64,000 nucleotides of DNA from Pseudonocardia parietis (GCF_017876315.1 NZ_JAGINU010000001.1:1054001-1118000); one strand, 5' to 3'; shown: positions 10,660 through 19,442, counted from the stretch's first letter. The notes: generated by a model not told the origin, from the sequence alone. Program-made: numbers and translations.

Positions 10660-11517
10660 CTAGATGGCCGTGTCGATCGCCGAGTCGATCGCGGTCAGGG
10701 CGGCCGCGGCGGGGGCGGCGATGCCGATGCCGCGGCCGTGCCGGACCTCGGGCTCGCGCACGTTGATCCGCACCAGCGCGCCGGTCGCGGCCGCGGCCAG
10801 CTCCGAGCGGCGGCGCACGGTCGGGAGTGCGGTCCCCGCCCCGAGCTCGACGACGGCGACCCCGGACCGGTGCTCCGCCAGCCAGTCCACGTGCCGCTGC
10901 AGCGCGGATGCGGCGTGGGAGTCGTCCCACCCGAAGTCGCCGAACATCAGGATCGCCGGCCGGGCGAGCCCGTCGCAGCCGGGGCAGCGCGGCAGCGGGC
11001 CCACCGCCCGCATGGTGTCCTCGTCGACCGGCACCTCGACGTCGTCGGCCGGCCACACGCCGTACCCGCACAGCCGCAGGCACTGCAGGTGGTGGATGGA
11101 GCCGTGCACCTCGGCGACGTCGCCAGGGGCGAAACCGGCCCGCTGGAAATGACCGTCCACGTTGGAGGTGAAGACGGTCGTCGGGAGCCGCTCGGCCCAG
11201 CGCCGCAGTACCGCGAACCCGGGGTGCGGGACGGTCCGCCGGTACAGGTGCAGCCGGTGCCCGTAGAAGCCCCAGGCGAGCTCCGGGTCGTCGGCGAAGT
11301 GCTCCGGGTCCGCGAGCTCGGTGAACCGCATGCCGAGCCGGGCGTACGGCGGGTAGGCCCGCCAGAAGCCCTCGTCGCCGCGGAAGTCCGGCAGGCCCGA
11401 GTCGACGCCCATCCCGGCGCCCGCGGTGACCAGCAGCGCGTCCGCGGTACGCAGCAGGGCGGCCGCCGCGGTGATCTGTTCGGGGAACGCCGTGGCGACC
11501 TCGCGGGCCTCGATCAG
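10660..11517 (-). CDS. SIR2-family NAD-dependent protein deacylase (sirtuin)
   Basis: This protein of about 285 residues has the sirtuin signatures: the NAD-binding GAGMGVDSGLPDFRG near the N-terminus, the TSNVDGHF motif, the catalytic His in EVHGSIHH, and a four-Cys zinc site (LQC...LC and CPGC). It removes acyl groups from lysines using NAD. The first ATG in frame lies inside the NAD-binding loop, so the start must be upstream. The best candidate is CTG at 11515-11517, overlapping the mhuD stop as CTGA, which would couple translation. The exact start is uncertain. It is downstream of mhuD on the same strand. Confidence 0.85.
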   Translation of the reverse strand: MIEAREVATAFPEQITAAAALLRTADALLVTAGAGMGVDSGLPDFRGDEGFWRAYPPYARLGMRFTELADPEHFADDPELAWGFYGHRLHLYRRTVPHPGFAVLRRWAERLPTTVFTSNVDGHFQRAGFAPGDVAEVHGSIHHLQCLRLCGYGVWPADDVEVPVDEDTMRAVGPLPRCPGCDGLARPAILMFGDFGWDDSHAASALQRHVDWLAEHRSGVAVVELGAGTALPTVRRRSELAAAATGALVRINVREPEVRHGRGIGIAAPAAAALTAIDSAIDTAI

Positions 11518-11831
11518 GACTCCGCCGCGACCTGCTCGAGATCGACGACCTCGAACTCGAGCAGCGAGGCACCGGTCGCCACCGGCTTCGGCGAGCGCTG
11601 ACCGGCGTGCGCCTCCGCGGCGGGCCCCTCGCGCCACGCCTGGAACGCCTCCTCGGTCTCCCAGTGGGTCACCACGAAGTACCGGTCGTCGCCGGACACC
11701 GGGCGCAGCAGCTGGAACGAGATGAACCCCGGCTGCCCGTCGACGGCGTGCAGGCGGTTGGCGAACCGCTTCTCCAGCTCAGGGCCAGCGTTCTCCGGAA
11801 CCTCGATCGCATTGATCTTCACTACGGCCAT
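11514..11831 (-). CDS. mhuD: MhuD-type heme-degrading monooxygenase
   Basis: This 105-residue ferredoxin-like dimer of the antibiotic-biosynthesis-monooxygenase superfamily is an apparent orthologue of M. tuberculosis MhuD (Rv3592), which also has 105 residues. The residues reported as important in MhuD fall at identical positions: Asn7 (VKINAIEVP), Trp66 (EAFQAWREGP) and His75 (AAEAHAGQ). MhuD opens haem to mycobilin and frees iron in the cytosol. The genomic position between clpC and mutY matches mycobacteria. The ATG at 11831 gives the conserved length; a longer start would add a few residues. The stop overlaps the sirtuin frame. Confidence 0.93.
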   Translation of the reverse strand: MAVVKINAIEVPENAGPELEKRFANRLHAVDGQPGFISFQLLRPVSGDDRYFVVTHWETEEAFQAWREGPAAEAHAGQRSPKPVATGASLLEFEVVDLEQVAAES

Positions 11832-11841
11832 GGCGGCCACA

Positions 11842-12195
11842 TTAGTCCTGCCCCGCCTCGTCGACGCGCATGCGCCAGGCGTCACCGATGAGCTCGGCCA
11901 GCCGGTCGACGGCGACCCGCTCCAGCCGGACCAGGACCAGCGGCCACCGCTCGTAGCCGGGGGCGCCGAAGAACAGATCGGGCTCGCCGAGCAGCAGCGC
12001 CTGCTTCTCTGCCTCGTCGCCGACGTACAGGACGGCCACGTCGGTACGGATCACCCGCCGCGAGCCGGGCACCCGCTCCGGGTACGACCACACGAACCCC
12101 TTGCCGCGCACCCGGAAGTCGAACCCGTCGCTGGGGATCTCCACGACGCCGTCCAGCCCGAGGGCGATCCGGCGCAGGTCGTCGGAGTCGGCCAT
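11842..12195 (-). CDS. MmcQ/YjbR family protein
   Basis: This 117-residue protein resembles the small MmcQ/YjbR (CyaY-like double-wing) family, recognised from its compact length and features such as RRIALGLDGVVEIP, FRVRGKGFVWSYPER and YERWPLVLVRLERV. Members are annotated as DNA-binding but have little experimental support. It lies ten bases upstream of mhuD on the same strand, and nine bases downstream of the 2'-5' RNA ligase-like gene, so these genes from mutY to the sirtuin could form one transcript. The function is unknown. Confidence 0.75.
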   Translation of the reverse strand: MADSDDLRRIALGLDGVVEIPSDGFDFRVRGKGFVWSYPERVPGSRRVIRTDVAVLYVGDEAEKQALLLGEPDLFFGAPGYERWPLVLVRLERVAVDRLAELIGDAWRMRVDEAGQD

Positions 12196-12204
12196 GCGTG
12201 CAGC

Positions 12205-12705
12205 CTAGGGTCGGGTGCCGAGCACCTCGGTCTCCCCGGTCCGCGAGTCGTGCAGCTCGACCGCCATGATCCGTGCCCGGACCGGCGCCACCGGATGCAG
12301 CAGCGCGAACGCCTGCGCGGGGCACCCGGTCGCCAGGACCACGTGCGGCAGCCACGAGCCGGGCAGGTGCGCCGCGTGCGCGCCCCGGACCCGGCCCGCC
12401 AGCGCGTCGTGCACCGCGGTGTGCACGGCGAGGACCTCCGGGTCGGTGACGGCGGCGAGCACCAGCGCGTCGTCGTCGCCGGTGACGGAGCCGAGCGTGG
12501 CCAGCCACAACGCCGGCAGCGCCACCAGCCGCAGCTCCGCGACCAGGGCGTCGTGCCCCGGCCGGCCGACGGTCCCCGCGGCGGCGACGGTCACGTGCGG
12601 GGTGCCGGTGGGTGTGGGGATCCCGGCGTCGCGGAGCCGGGCACGCAGCGACTCCAGGCCGGCCAGGGCCTGCGGGTCGAGCCGGAACCGGACGGTGCTC
12701 GGCAT
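12205..12705 (-). CDS. 2'-5' RNA ligase / cyclic phosphodiesterase-like (2H superfamily) protein
   Basis: This 166-residue protein has the bilobal 2H phosphoesterase layout with two His motifs, HVTVAA at residues 37-42 and HVVLAT at 121-126. The first is a canonical H-x-T. The second is H-x-V, so one Thr/Ser expected at the active site is missing. Family members hydrolyse or ligate 2',5' or cyclic phosphate bonds in RNA or small molecules. The ATG overlaps the mutY stop by one base, indicating coupling. The substrate is unknown, and the altered second motif makes full activity uncertain. Confidence 0.72.
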   Translation of the reverse strand: MPSTVRFRLDPQALAGLESLRARLRDAGIPTPTGTPHVTVAAAGTVGRPGHDALVAELRLVALPALWLATLGSVTGDDDALVLAAVTDPEVLAVHTAVHDALAGRVRGAHAAHLPGSWLPHVVLATGCPAQAFALLHPVAPVRARIMAVELHDSRTGETEVLGTRP

Positions 12706-13568
12706 CAGGCGGGCAGTGCGAAGCGGCCGTCGTCGGTCTGCTCGGCGAGGCCGTCCACCAGCAGCGAGTGCAGGCAACGGTCGCGCTGGCCCGCGTCGGA
12801 CCAGACGGCGTCGAGCGCGATCCGCTCGACCGGGCCGGGCGCCGTGCGCAGCACGTCCATCAGCTTGCCGCGCACCTGACGGTCGGTCCCGGCGAATCCC
12901 TGGACCGGCTTGCGCGGGCCGTCGTAGGCAGGCTTGCCGGCGGCGACCCAGGCGCACCGGTCGAGCGCGGGACAGGATCCGCAGCGTGGGGTACGGGCGG
13001 TGCACACCACCGCGCCCAGCTCCATCAGGCCTGCGGAGACGACGGCGGCCTCGGCGTCGTCGCGGGGGAGCAGCGCATCGACGTCGGCGAGATCGGCCCT
13101 GGTCCGGGCGGGCCCGGCGTCGCCCTGGCCGTGCACGGCCCTGGCCACCACGCGGCGCACGTTGGTGTCGACGACGGGTGCGCGCAGCCCGAACCCGAAC
13201 GCGGCCACCGCCCGCGCGGTGTAGGAGCCGACACCGGGCAACGCCTCGAGGGCGTCGACGTCGGACGGGACGGCGTCGCCGTGCTGCTCGGCGATGGCGG
13301 CGGCGGCGTCGTGCAGGCGGATCGCGCGCCGCGGGTAACCCAGCTTGCCCCAGGCGCGCAGCACGTCCGCCCGCGGTGCGGCGGCCAGGTCCGACGGCAC
13401 CGGCCAGCGCCCCATCCAGTCCTGCCAGACCGGCTCGACCCGAGCGACCGGCGTCTGCTGGAGCATGAACTCGCTGACGAGGACGCCCCACGGGGTGGTC
13501 CCCGGGCGTCGCCACGGCAGGTCCCGGGCCTGGGCCCGGAACCACGGGAAGATCAGCTCGGCCAGCAC
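12705..13568 (-). CDS. mutY: A/G-specific adenine glycosylase MutY
   Basis: This 287-residue base-excision enzyme removes adenine mispaired with 8-oxoguanine. Visible features are the catalytic Glu33 (SEFMLQQT), the helix-hairpin-helix LEALPGVGSYTARAV at 108-122, the active Asp134 (PVVDTNVRR), and the 4Fe-4S cluster ligands C189-x6-C196-x2-C199-x5-C205. The C-terminal region is short, as in M. tuberculosis MutY. GTG at 13568 gives the family start LAELIFPWFRAQARDLPWR. The longer frame to 13661 adds an unconserved basic stretch. It begins an operon-like run with the 2'-5' RNA ligase-like gene. Confidence 0.95.
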   Translation of the reverse strand: MLAELIFPWFRAQARDLPWRRPGTTPWGVLVSEFMLQQTPVARVEPVWQDWMGRWPVPSDLAAAPRADVLRAWGKLGYPRRAIRLHDAAAAIAEQHGDAVPSDVDALEALPGVGSYTARAVAAFGFGLRAPVVDTNVRRVVARAVHGQGDAGPARTRADLADVDALLPRDDAEAAVVSAGLMELGAVVCTARTPRCGSCPALDRCAWVAAGKPAYDGPRKPVQGFAGTDRQVRGKLMDVLRTAPGPVERIALDAVWSDAGQRDRCLHSLLVDGLAEQTDDGRFALPA

Positions 13569-13977
13569 CCGACCAGTGTCGCGCCGGGGCGTCTGCGGCC
13601 CACCGAGGGGGCAGCGGTGGCGCACACGAGCCGACCCGCGGTGGCCGATCGAGCTGCGCACGCGGCCGTTCGGCCGGCGTGGTCGTCGTCTGTGGAGTGT
13701 GGCGTTCGCGTCGCGTGTGCCCCGCGCCGGAACGGGTGATCATGACGGGGCCTGGGCCCTGGTTCCGAGGAAGATCACCGCGGGTGGGTCGGAGACCTGT
13801 CCGGGTGGTCCGGACGGCGCCCCGATCAGGGACGACCGGCAACCGCTGGTGCGCGGGAACCACGCGACCGCGGGACGTCGTCGTCCGTCCGGGACCCACC
13901 CTTCCCTCGCCCGGGTGGACCTGGGGCGACCTGCCCGGCCCCGGCGCGGCGGTGGCGACTTCGAGTAACCGCCGATC

Positions 13978-13990
13978 TACCGTGAGTGAC
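13978..13990 (+). promoter_or_regulatory. -10 element of a probable leaderless promoter
   Basis: TACCGT at 13978-13983 is followed by seven bases and then GTG at 13991, the geometry of actinobacterial leaderless transcripts. The whole divergent intergenic stretch 13569-13990 (422 bases) otherwise shows no gene I trust. A + frame is open across it, but its predicted peptide is Arg/Pro-rich noise. Confidence 0.5.
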
Positions 13991-14812
13991 GTGTTGGACC
14001 CGGTGGGACCCCTGCCGGCGTCGGTGTACTGGCGTCGGCGCGCAGTCGCGGTCGGCGGCGCCCTGCTGGCGTTCCTCGTGATGCTGTGGCTGACCACGTG
14101 GCTGCTGATCCCCAGCGGCTCCGACCTGCCCACCGACACCGCAGCGCACTCCGCACCGGACACCGCGGTGGCGGCTCCCCAGCCACCGGCGGCCCCGGCC
14201 CCGCCCGCCCCGGCTTCCCCCGCTCCGGCCGCCCCGGGCGCCCCGAACACGCCGCTCCCCGGCCCCACCGATCCCGGTGCTCCCCCCGGGACGGCGGGAG
14301 CGCCCCCCGGGCCCGCGGCCCCGACCGCGGGCCCGGGGGACGAGACGGTCCGTCCCGACGACACACCGCGGCCGTCGGTACTGGTCCCGGAGGCCGCACC
14401 GTCGCCGCCGACGGGCCCGGTCCCGTGCGCCGACGGGATGATCGAGGTGCGCGCGGAGACCGGCGCGCCCACGTACCCGGCGGGTGCCCGGCCGGAGCTG
14501 CGGCTCGTCGTCACGAACACGTCCGGGCAGCCCTGTGTGCGGGACCTGGACGGTGCCGAGCAGGAGATCGCCGTGTGGAGCGGGGACGGCGCGGAGAAGC
14601 TCTGGTCGTCCAACGACTGCGTCAACCCGGCCACCGAGGACCTGCGCACGCTGGTCCCGGGTCAGCCGGTGGCGTTCGCGGTGACCTGGAGCGGGCTCGG
14701 CTCCGAGGCGGGCTGCGCCGCCGAGCGGGACCGGGTGGCGCCGGGCGGGTACCGGGTCCTCGCCCGGCTCGGCACGGTCGTCAGTGAGCCGGTGCCCCTG
14801 CTGATGAGCTGA
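13991..14812 (+). CDS. Single-pass membrane-anchored protein with Pro/Ala-rich linker (Rv3587c-like by position)
   Basis: This protein of about 273 residues has one transmembrane segment near the N-terminus (about residues 18-40), an Ala/Pro-rich low-complexity linker of roughly 100 residues, and a C-terminal beta-rich extracytoplasmic domain with several Cys (PVPCADG, QPCVRDL, NDCVNP, EAGCAAE) that could form disulphides. I infer correspondence to M. tuberculosis Rv3587c from membrane topology and from its place between radA and mutY on the opposite strand. The start is chosen from a leaderless -10; GTG at 13982 is the alternative. The biochemical function is unknown. Confidence 0.7.
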   Translation: MLDPVGPLPASVYWRRRAVAVGGALLAFLVMLWLTTWLLIPSGSDLPTDTAAHSAPDTAVAAPQPPAAPAPPAPASPAPAAPGAPNTPLPGPTDPGAPPGTAGAPPGPAAPTAGPGDETVRPDDTPRPSVLVPEAAPSPPTGPVPCADGMIEVRAETGAPTYPAGARPELRLVVTNTSGQPCVRDLDGAEQEIAVWSGDGAEKLWSSNDCVNPATEDLRTLVPGQPVAFAVTWSGLGSEAGCAAERDRVAPGGYRVLARLGTVVSEPVPLLMS

Positions 14813-14824
14813 GCCGAGGCGTCG

Positions 14825-16201
14825 TCAGCGCAGCCGCTTCATGATCTCCATCAGCGTCGAGGCCTCGGTGATCTTCATTCCGGTCGCGCCGGTCTCGGCG
14901 CCGGCCGGGACGATCGCCCTGGTGAAGCCCAGCCGGGCGGCCTCGGCGAGGCGCCGTCCGACGCCGTGCACCCGGCGCAGCTCCCCGGCCAGCCCGAGCT
15001 CGCCGAGGACGATCAGATCGGCCGGCAGCCGGACGTCGCGTTTCGCCGAGACGACGGCGAGCGCGACCGCCAGGTCCGCGGCCGGTTCGCTGATCTTCAT
15101 ACCGCCGACGGTCGCGGTGTAGACCTCGGCGTCGTGCAGCTTCAGCCCGCCGCGGCGCTCGATGACGGCGAGCAGCATCGGCACCCGGGACGCGTCCAAC
15201 CCGGTCACCGCGCGCCGTGGACTGGGGATGTTCGCCCCGGCCACCAGGGCCTGCACCTCGGCCAGCAGCGGCCGCCTGCCGTCCATCACGACGGTGACCG
15301 CGGTGCCCGGCTGCACGCCGTCGGTGCCCTGCCCGAAGCGGTCCACGAAGAGACCGGAGGGATCGGGCAGCCCGACGATGCCGGAGTCGCGCAGCTCGAA
15401 GCAACCGACCTCGTCGGCCGGGCCGAACCGGTTCTTGACCCCGCGCACCATCCGCAGCGCGGAGTGCTTGTCGCCCTCGAAGTGCAGGACCACGTCGACC
15501 AGGTGCTCCAGCACCCGGGGACCGGCGATGCCGCCGTCCTTCGTCACGTGGCCGACCAGCAGCACGGACAGGCCCTGCTGCTTGGCGAGCGCGGTCAGCC
15601 CGACGGTCACCGCGCGGGTCTGGGTGACCCCGCCCGGGCTCCCGTCGACCGTGGCGGTCGACATGGTCTGGATCGAGTCGACGATCAGCAGCGACGGTCG
15701 CAGCTGTTCGATGTGGCCGAGCACGGACTCCAGATCGGACTCGGCGGCGAGGTAGAGCTCGTCGTGCACGCCCCCGGTCCGCTCGGCACGCAACCGCACC
15801 TGGCCCGCGGACTCCTCACCGGAGACGTAGAGCACCCGGGCGCGGGACGCGGCGCGCGCGGCGACCTCGAGCAGGAGCGTGGACTTCCCGACGCCGGGCT
15901 CACCGGCGAGCAGCACGACCGCGCCCGGGACGAGCCCGCCGCCGAGCACCCGGTCGAGCTCGTCGACACCCGTCGGCCGGGCCCGGGACGAGTCCAGCTC
16001 GACATCGGCGATCCGCTGCGCCGGCGTGCTCGGAGCCCCCGCGACGACGGTCCGGGACCCTGCCGCGCGCGGGATCTCGACCTGTTCGAGGGAGCCCCAT
16101 GCCTGGCAGCCCGGACACCGCCCGACCCACTGCGCGGTGCGCTGGTCGCACTCGGTGCAGCGGTAGCCGCCCGAGCGGGCCGAGCGGCTGCGCGGGGTCA
16201 G
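14825..16201 (-). CDS. radA: DNA repair protein RadA
   Basis: This RecA-like branch-migration ATPase has about 458 residues. The N-terminal zinc finger is C15-x2-C18...C29-x2-C32 (YRCTECDQ, GRCPGCQ). Walker A GEPGVGKST follows at about 100-108, then the RadA-specific KNRFG motif and a Lon-like C-terminal domain. No ATG, GTG or TTG exists in frame upstream of the zinc finger. The only plausible start is CTG at 16199-16201, overlapping the stop of the upstream lipoprotein gene as CTGA. The first in-frame GTG, at 15949, would delete the zinc finger. Gene order radA-lpqE-carD matches mycobacteria, but disA, usually next to radA, is absent. Confidence 0.93.
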   Translation of the reverse strand: MTPRSRSARSGGYRCTECDQRTAQWVGRCPGCQAWGSLEQVEIPRAAGSRTVVAGAPSTPAQRIADVELDSSRARPTGVDELDRVLGGGLVPGAVVLLAGEPGVGKSTLLLEVAARAASRARVLYVSGEESAGQVRLRAERTGGVHDELYLAAESDLESVLGHIEQLRPSLLIVDSIQTMSTATVDGSPGGVTQTRAVTVGLTALAKQQGLSVLLVGHVTKDGGIAGPRVLEHLVDVVLHFEGDKHSALRMVRGVKNRFGPADEVGCFELRDSGIVGLPDPSGLFVDRFGQGTDGVQPGTAVTVVMDGRRPLLAEVQALVAGANIPSPRRAVTGLDASRVPMLLAVIERRGGLKLHDAEVYTATVGGMKISEPAADLAVALAVVSAKRDVRLPADLIVLGELGLAGELRRVHGVGRRLAEAARLGFTRAIVPAGAETGATGMKITEASTLMEIMKRLR

Positions 16202-16929
16202 TTGCCGGCGGCGCCGCCCGAGCCGCTGCCCTCGTTGCCCGGAGCCGGCTCGACGCCGGCGGGCTGCTGGCCGGGCTGCTCGACCGGCGGCACGTCGGCC
16301 TCCCCGCCGGTCTCGGCGCCGACACCGGTCTCCGCGCTGTTGGCTCCGGCGTGCTCGCCGGCCTCGGCCGCGACGCGCTCCGGCTCCGCGCCGGGGGCAC
16401 CCTCGGCCGGGACGGCGGCCGGCACGTCGATGGTGACCGACCCCGCACGCTCGAACACGAAGGTCATCGGGACGGTCTTGCCCGCCGCGATCGGCTGGGT
16501 CAGCCCCTCGGCGACGAGCTGCAGCTCGCGGGAGGCGGTCGGGGTCAGCTGCGAGTTGCCCGCCGACACCAGCGCGAGGTCCTGCGGCATGGTCGCGTCG
16601 CCCTGCACCCGCACGCTGGTGGCGGCCGGGCTGCTGACCGAGACCAGCCGGTCCGCGACGGTGCTGGTGTTGATCAGGGTGGCGCGGACCGGCGCGGTGG
16701 TGCCGCGGGCGTACAGCGCGGCCGGGCTGGCGGGCGAGGCGGGGTAGGCGATCTGCACGTCACGCAGGTCGACCTGGCCGACCGAGGCGTTCAGGCCGTT
16801 GGTCGCCGGGACCTGCTCGGCGGTCTGCGAGATCTGGCCGGCCCCGCAGCCGCTCAGCAGCAGGCCGGAGAGTGCGACGGCTCCGGCGACCCCGGCCAGG
16901 GTGCGGAGGGGACGGCGGTTGCGGCTCAC
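16198..16929 (-). CDS. LpqE-like lipoprotein
   Basis: This is a 243-residue secreted lipoprotein. Basic N-terminus MSRNRRPLRT, a hydrophobic core and lipobox LSGC with Cys28 as lipidation site are clear. A beta-rich domain of about 130 residues follows, then a Glu/Gly/Pro-rich low-complexity tail of about 80 residues. The position between radA and carD, divergent from carD, matches M. tuberculosis lpqE (Rv3584). Homology beyond the signal region is inferred from context and general layout. The low-complexity tail is longer than expected and may span the cell wall. It is translationally coupled to radA. Confidence 0.8.
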   Translation of the reverse strand: MSRNRRPLRTLAGVAGAVALSGLLLSGCGAGQISQTAEQVPATNGLNASVGQVDLRDVQIAYPASPASPAALYARGTTAPVRATLINTSTVADRLVSVSSPAATSVRVQGDATMPQDLALVSAGNSQLTPTASRELQLVAEGLTQPIAAGKTVPMTFVFERAGSVTIDVPAAVPAEGAPGAEPERVAAEAGEHAGANSAETGVGAETGGEADVPPVEQPGQQPAGVEPAPGNEGSGSGGAAGN

Positions 16930-17293
16930 GGTCGGCGTGTCCTTCCTGCCGGCCGGGAACTGCTCCCGGCTCGCGTACTACGGAACGTGGTGGAGGCGCG
17001 GTTCCCCTCCGGCACACCGGCAGAGCCGGTCCGTCCGGGCGCGGGGAGCGCGCGTTCCTCCGCCGGAGCCTAGTCTCGTGGGGTCGGCAGGTGCGCGGTC
17101 GGTCGCCCACCTCACGGCGGCCCGGTGCCCGTGCGGTCCGGCGGTGTGTGGGCGCCACGTGGCACCCGCACCTGCGGGGAACACGTTTTTTCGGCGTTGT
17201 CAACCCCCTGACCTGCGACGACGGTGAAAGCCGGTGTCCGGCCCGGGGGAACGACGTGATAATCTGGAACCAGCGAAAGGGGCCAGAGGACAC
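16930..17293. promoter_or_regulatory. Divergent lpqE/carD promoter region (364 bases, no gene)
   Basis: No open frame here looks like a gene. For carD, GATAAT at 17258-17263 is a near-perfect -10 hexamer about 31 bases before the ATG. A -35 at the proper distance is poor (TGTCCG-like), which fits a CarD/RbpA-dependent promoter. A T6 run at 17186-17191 and a TTGTCA at 17197-17202 lie too far upstream to be its -35. Confidence 0.5.
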
Positions 17294-17785
17294 ATGGTTT
17301 TCAAGGTCGGAGAGACCGTCGTCTACCCGCACCACGGTGCCGCTCTCATCGAGGCGATCGAGACTCGGACGATCAAGGGCGAGGAAGTTCAGTACCTCGT
17401 CCTGAAAGTCCAACAGGGAGATCTGACGGTCCGCATTCCCGCTGACAACGTCGAGATCGTAGGCGTCCGGGACGTCGTGGGCCAGGAGGGCCTGGATCGG
17501 GTTTTCGAGGTGTTGCGCGCGCCGCACACCGAGGAACCCACCAACTGGTCGCGCCGGTACAAGGCCAACTGGGAGAAGTTGACCTCCGGTGACGTGAACA
17601 AGGTGGCCGAGGTCGTCCGCGACCTGTGGCGCCGTGAGAAGGACCGTGGTCTGTCCGCAGGCGAGAAGCGGATGCTGGCCAAGGCCCGGCAGATACTGGT
17701 CAGCGAGCTCGCGCTGGCCGAGGGCACCGATGAGGAGCGGGCCGAGGTCCTGCTCGACGAGGTGCTCGCCACCGCGATCGCCTGA
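17294..17785 (+). CDS. carD: CarD transcription factor
   Basis: This 163-residue global regulator binds the RNA polymerase beta subunit and stabilises open complexes at most promoters, including rRNA promoters. The N-terminal RNA polymerase interaction domain (about 1-55) begins [17 protein letters not shown]. The C-terminal helical DNA-binding domain carries Trp85 ([13 protein letters not shown]), the residue known to wedge into the upstream fork of the -10. AGAGGA lies four bases before the ATG. It precedes ispD by ten bases, so carD-ispD-ispF likely form one transcript. Confidence 0.97.
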   Translation: MVFKVGETVVYPHHGAALIEAIETRTIKGEEVQYLVLKVQQGDLTVRIPADNVEIVGVRDVVGQEGLDRVFEVLRAPHTEEPTNWSRRYKANWEKLTSGDVNKVAEVVRDLWRREKDRGLSAGEKRMLAKARQILVSELALAEGTDEERAEVLLDEVLATAIA

Positions 17786-17795
17786 GAGGGCGCCG

Positions 17796-18518
17796 GTGAA
17801 TCGACCGGCCTCGGGGGCGGCCGTCGTCGCCGTGGTCCCCGCGGCCGGGTCGGGTCTGCGCCTGGGCGCCGGTGTGCCCAAGGCGTTCGTGGAGTTGGTC
17901 GGCGTGCCGATGCTGGTCCGCGCCGTGGACGGGCTACTGGCGTCCACGGCGGTCGATCACGTCGTCGTCGTGGTCCAGGGCGACCAGGTCGGGGATGCGT
18001 CCGCGCTGCTGCCCGGGCGGCCGGTGACGGTCGTCGAGGGCGGAGCCGACCGGACGGCGTCGGTCGCGGCCGGGCTGGCCGCCATCGGGCCGGACGCCGA
18101 CGTGGTGCTGGTGCACGACGCGGCGCGTCCGCTGACCCCGGCGGGTGTGGTGGAACGGGTGGTCGGCGCGGTTCGCGCGGGCGCGCCCGCGGTGATCCCC
18201 GTGCTGCCGGTCGCGGACACGATCAAGCAGGTGGACGACGCCGGAGTGGTGGTGTCCACCGTGAACCGCTCGGCGTTGCGTGCGGTGCAGACCCCTCAGG
18301 GCTTCCGGATCGCCGACCTGCGCCGGGCCTACGCCGGCACGCCGGATCCGCGGACCGACGACGCCGGGCTGGTCGAGGCGATCGGTGATCCGGTCGCCAC
18401 CGTGCCGGGCGACCCGCTGGCCTTCAAGGTCACGACGGCGTGGGACCTGCGGATCGCCGAGCTGCTGATCGCCGGGGCCACCGTGGGAGCTGCGGAACCC
18501 GTGGAGAGGATCGGATGA
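17796..18518 (+). CDS. ispD: 2-C-methyl-D-erythritol 4-phosphate cytidylyltransferase
   Basis: This 240-residue enzyme makes CDP-methylerythritol in the non-mevalonate isoprenoid pathway. The nucleotide-binding motif [18 protein letters not shown] near residues 14-31 and [10 protein letters not shown] near 106-115 mark the active site. RAVQTPQGF is a further family signature. The start is GTG at 17796, ten bases after carD. The 3' end overlaps the ispF start as ATGA, so the two consecutive pathway-linked enzymes are translationally coupled. Confidence 0.95.
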   Translation: MNRPASGAAVVAVVPAAGSGLRLGAGVPKAFVELVGVPMLVRAVDGLLASTAVDHVVVVVQGDQVGDASALLPGRPVTVVEGGADRTASVAAGLAAIGPDADVVLVHDAARPLTPAGVVERVVGAVRAGAPAVIPVLPVADTIKQVDDAGVVVSTVNRSALRAVQTPQGFRIADLRRAYAGTPDPRTDDAGLVEAIGDPVATVPGDPLAFKVTTAWDLRIAELLIAGATVGAAEPVERIG

Positions 18519-18988
18519 GGGTCGGGATCGGCACCGATGTCCACCCCGTCGAACCGGGCCGCGAGTGCTGGGTCGCCGGCTTGCGCTGGGACGATGCCGA
18601 CGGCTGCGCCGGGCACTCCGACGGCGATGTCGCCGCCCACGCGCTGTGCGACGCGCTGCTGTCCGCCGCCGGGCTGGGTGATCTCGGTGCGGTGTTCGGC
18701 ACCGGACGCCCGGAGTGGTCGGGCGCGTCCGGCGCCGTGTTGCTGACCGAGGTCCGGCGGCTGCTCGAGCGGGACGGCTGGACCGTCGGGAACGCCGCCG
18801 TCCAGGTCGTCGGGAACGACCCCAAGATCGGCAAGCGGCGGGACGAGGCCGAGAAGGTGCTGTCCGGGGTCGTCGGCGGCCCGGTCTCGGTCTCCGGGAC
18901 GACCACCGACGGCCTGGGCCTCACCGGCCGTGGTGAGGGCCGTGCCGCCGTCGCCACGGCACTGCTGCTGTCGGCCGCTCAGGGCTGA
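18515..18988 (+). CDS. ispF: 2-C-methyl-D-erythritol 2,4-cyclodiphosphate synthase
   Basis: This 157-residue trimeric zinc enzyme cyclises CDP-methylerythritol phosphate. The zinc ligands Asp8 and His10 are in GIGTDVHP, with the third His in the [13 protein letters not shown] block. The C-terminal [14 protein letters not shown] motif contacts the cytidine nucleotide. The start ATG overlaps the ispD stop. Length and motifs are normal. Confidence 0.96.
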   Translation: MRVGIGTDVHPVEPGRECWVAGLRWDDADGCAGHSDGDVAAHALCDALLSAAGLGDLGAVFGTGRPEWSGASGAVLLTEVRRLLERDGWTVGNAAVQVVGNDPKIGKRRDEAEKVLSGVVGGPVSVSGTTTDGLGLTGRGEGRAAVATALLLSAAQG

Positions 18989-19016
18989 TCCCGCGTTCCG
19001 CACGCCTGGTCCAGGA

Positions 19017-19442
19017 TCAGGGATAGGCCTCGGCGGTCCGCTGCTGGATCTCCTCCGGGGACAGGTCGGCGCTGCGGTAGCTGATCATCCAGCTGTGGCC
19101 GAACGGGTCCGCGAGCCGCCCGCCGCGCTCGCCGTAGGGCTGGTCGGACACCTCGAAGATCACCGTGCCGCCGCCGGCCAGCATCGCCGCGGCGGTCGCG
19201 TCGGGGTCGTCGACGTACAGGGCGAGGATCACCGGCCCGGGTGCTGCCGGCGGCGGGTCGACCGCGTCGCCGTCCTTCACCGCCCAGACCGCGCTGCCGG
19301 CGCGGAGCAGGGCGTGCACGACGTTGCCGGAACCGTCGGTGTACCGCTCGACGAGCTCGGCGCCGAAGGCCGCCCGGTAGAAGGTGATCGCGGCGTCGGC
19401 GTCCGTGACGACCAGCTTCGGGTACAGCTGCTGAACACTCAT
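19017..19442 (-). CDS. VOC superfamily (glyoxalase/bleomycin-resistance-like) protein
   Basis: This 141-residue vicinal-oxygen-chelate fold protein opens with a beta-alpha-beta-beta-beta module ([24 protein letters not shown]) and closes with the matching module ending [15 protein letters not shown]. It belongs to the PhnB-like/glyoxalase-type small VOC proteins whose substrates are rarely known. It lies between ispF and cysS on the opposite strand. The ATG at 19442 is chosen over a longer frame reaching 19625 that runs under cysS. No partner gene suggests a function. Confidence 0.75.
   Translation of the reverse strand: MSVQQLYPKLVVTDADAAITFYRAAFGAELVERYTDGSGNVVHALLRAGSAVWAVKDGDAVDPPPAAPGPVILALYVDDPDATAAAMLAGGGTVIFEVSDQPYGERGGRLADPFGHSWMISYRSADLSPEEIQQRTAEAYP

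Noticed and set aside
14966..16747. 593-codon plus-strand frame opposite radA and the lipoprotein gene
   Set aside because: Antisense to radA with its zinc finger and Walker motif; no recognisable domain in the peptide.
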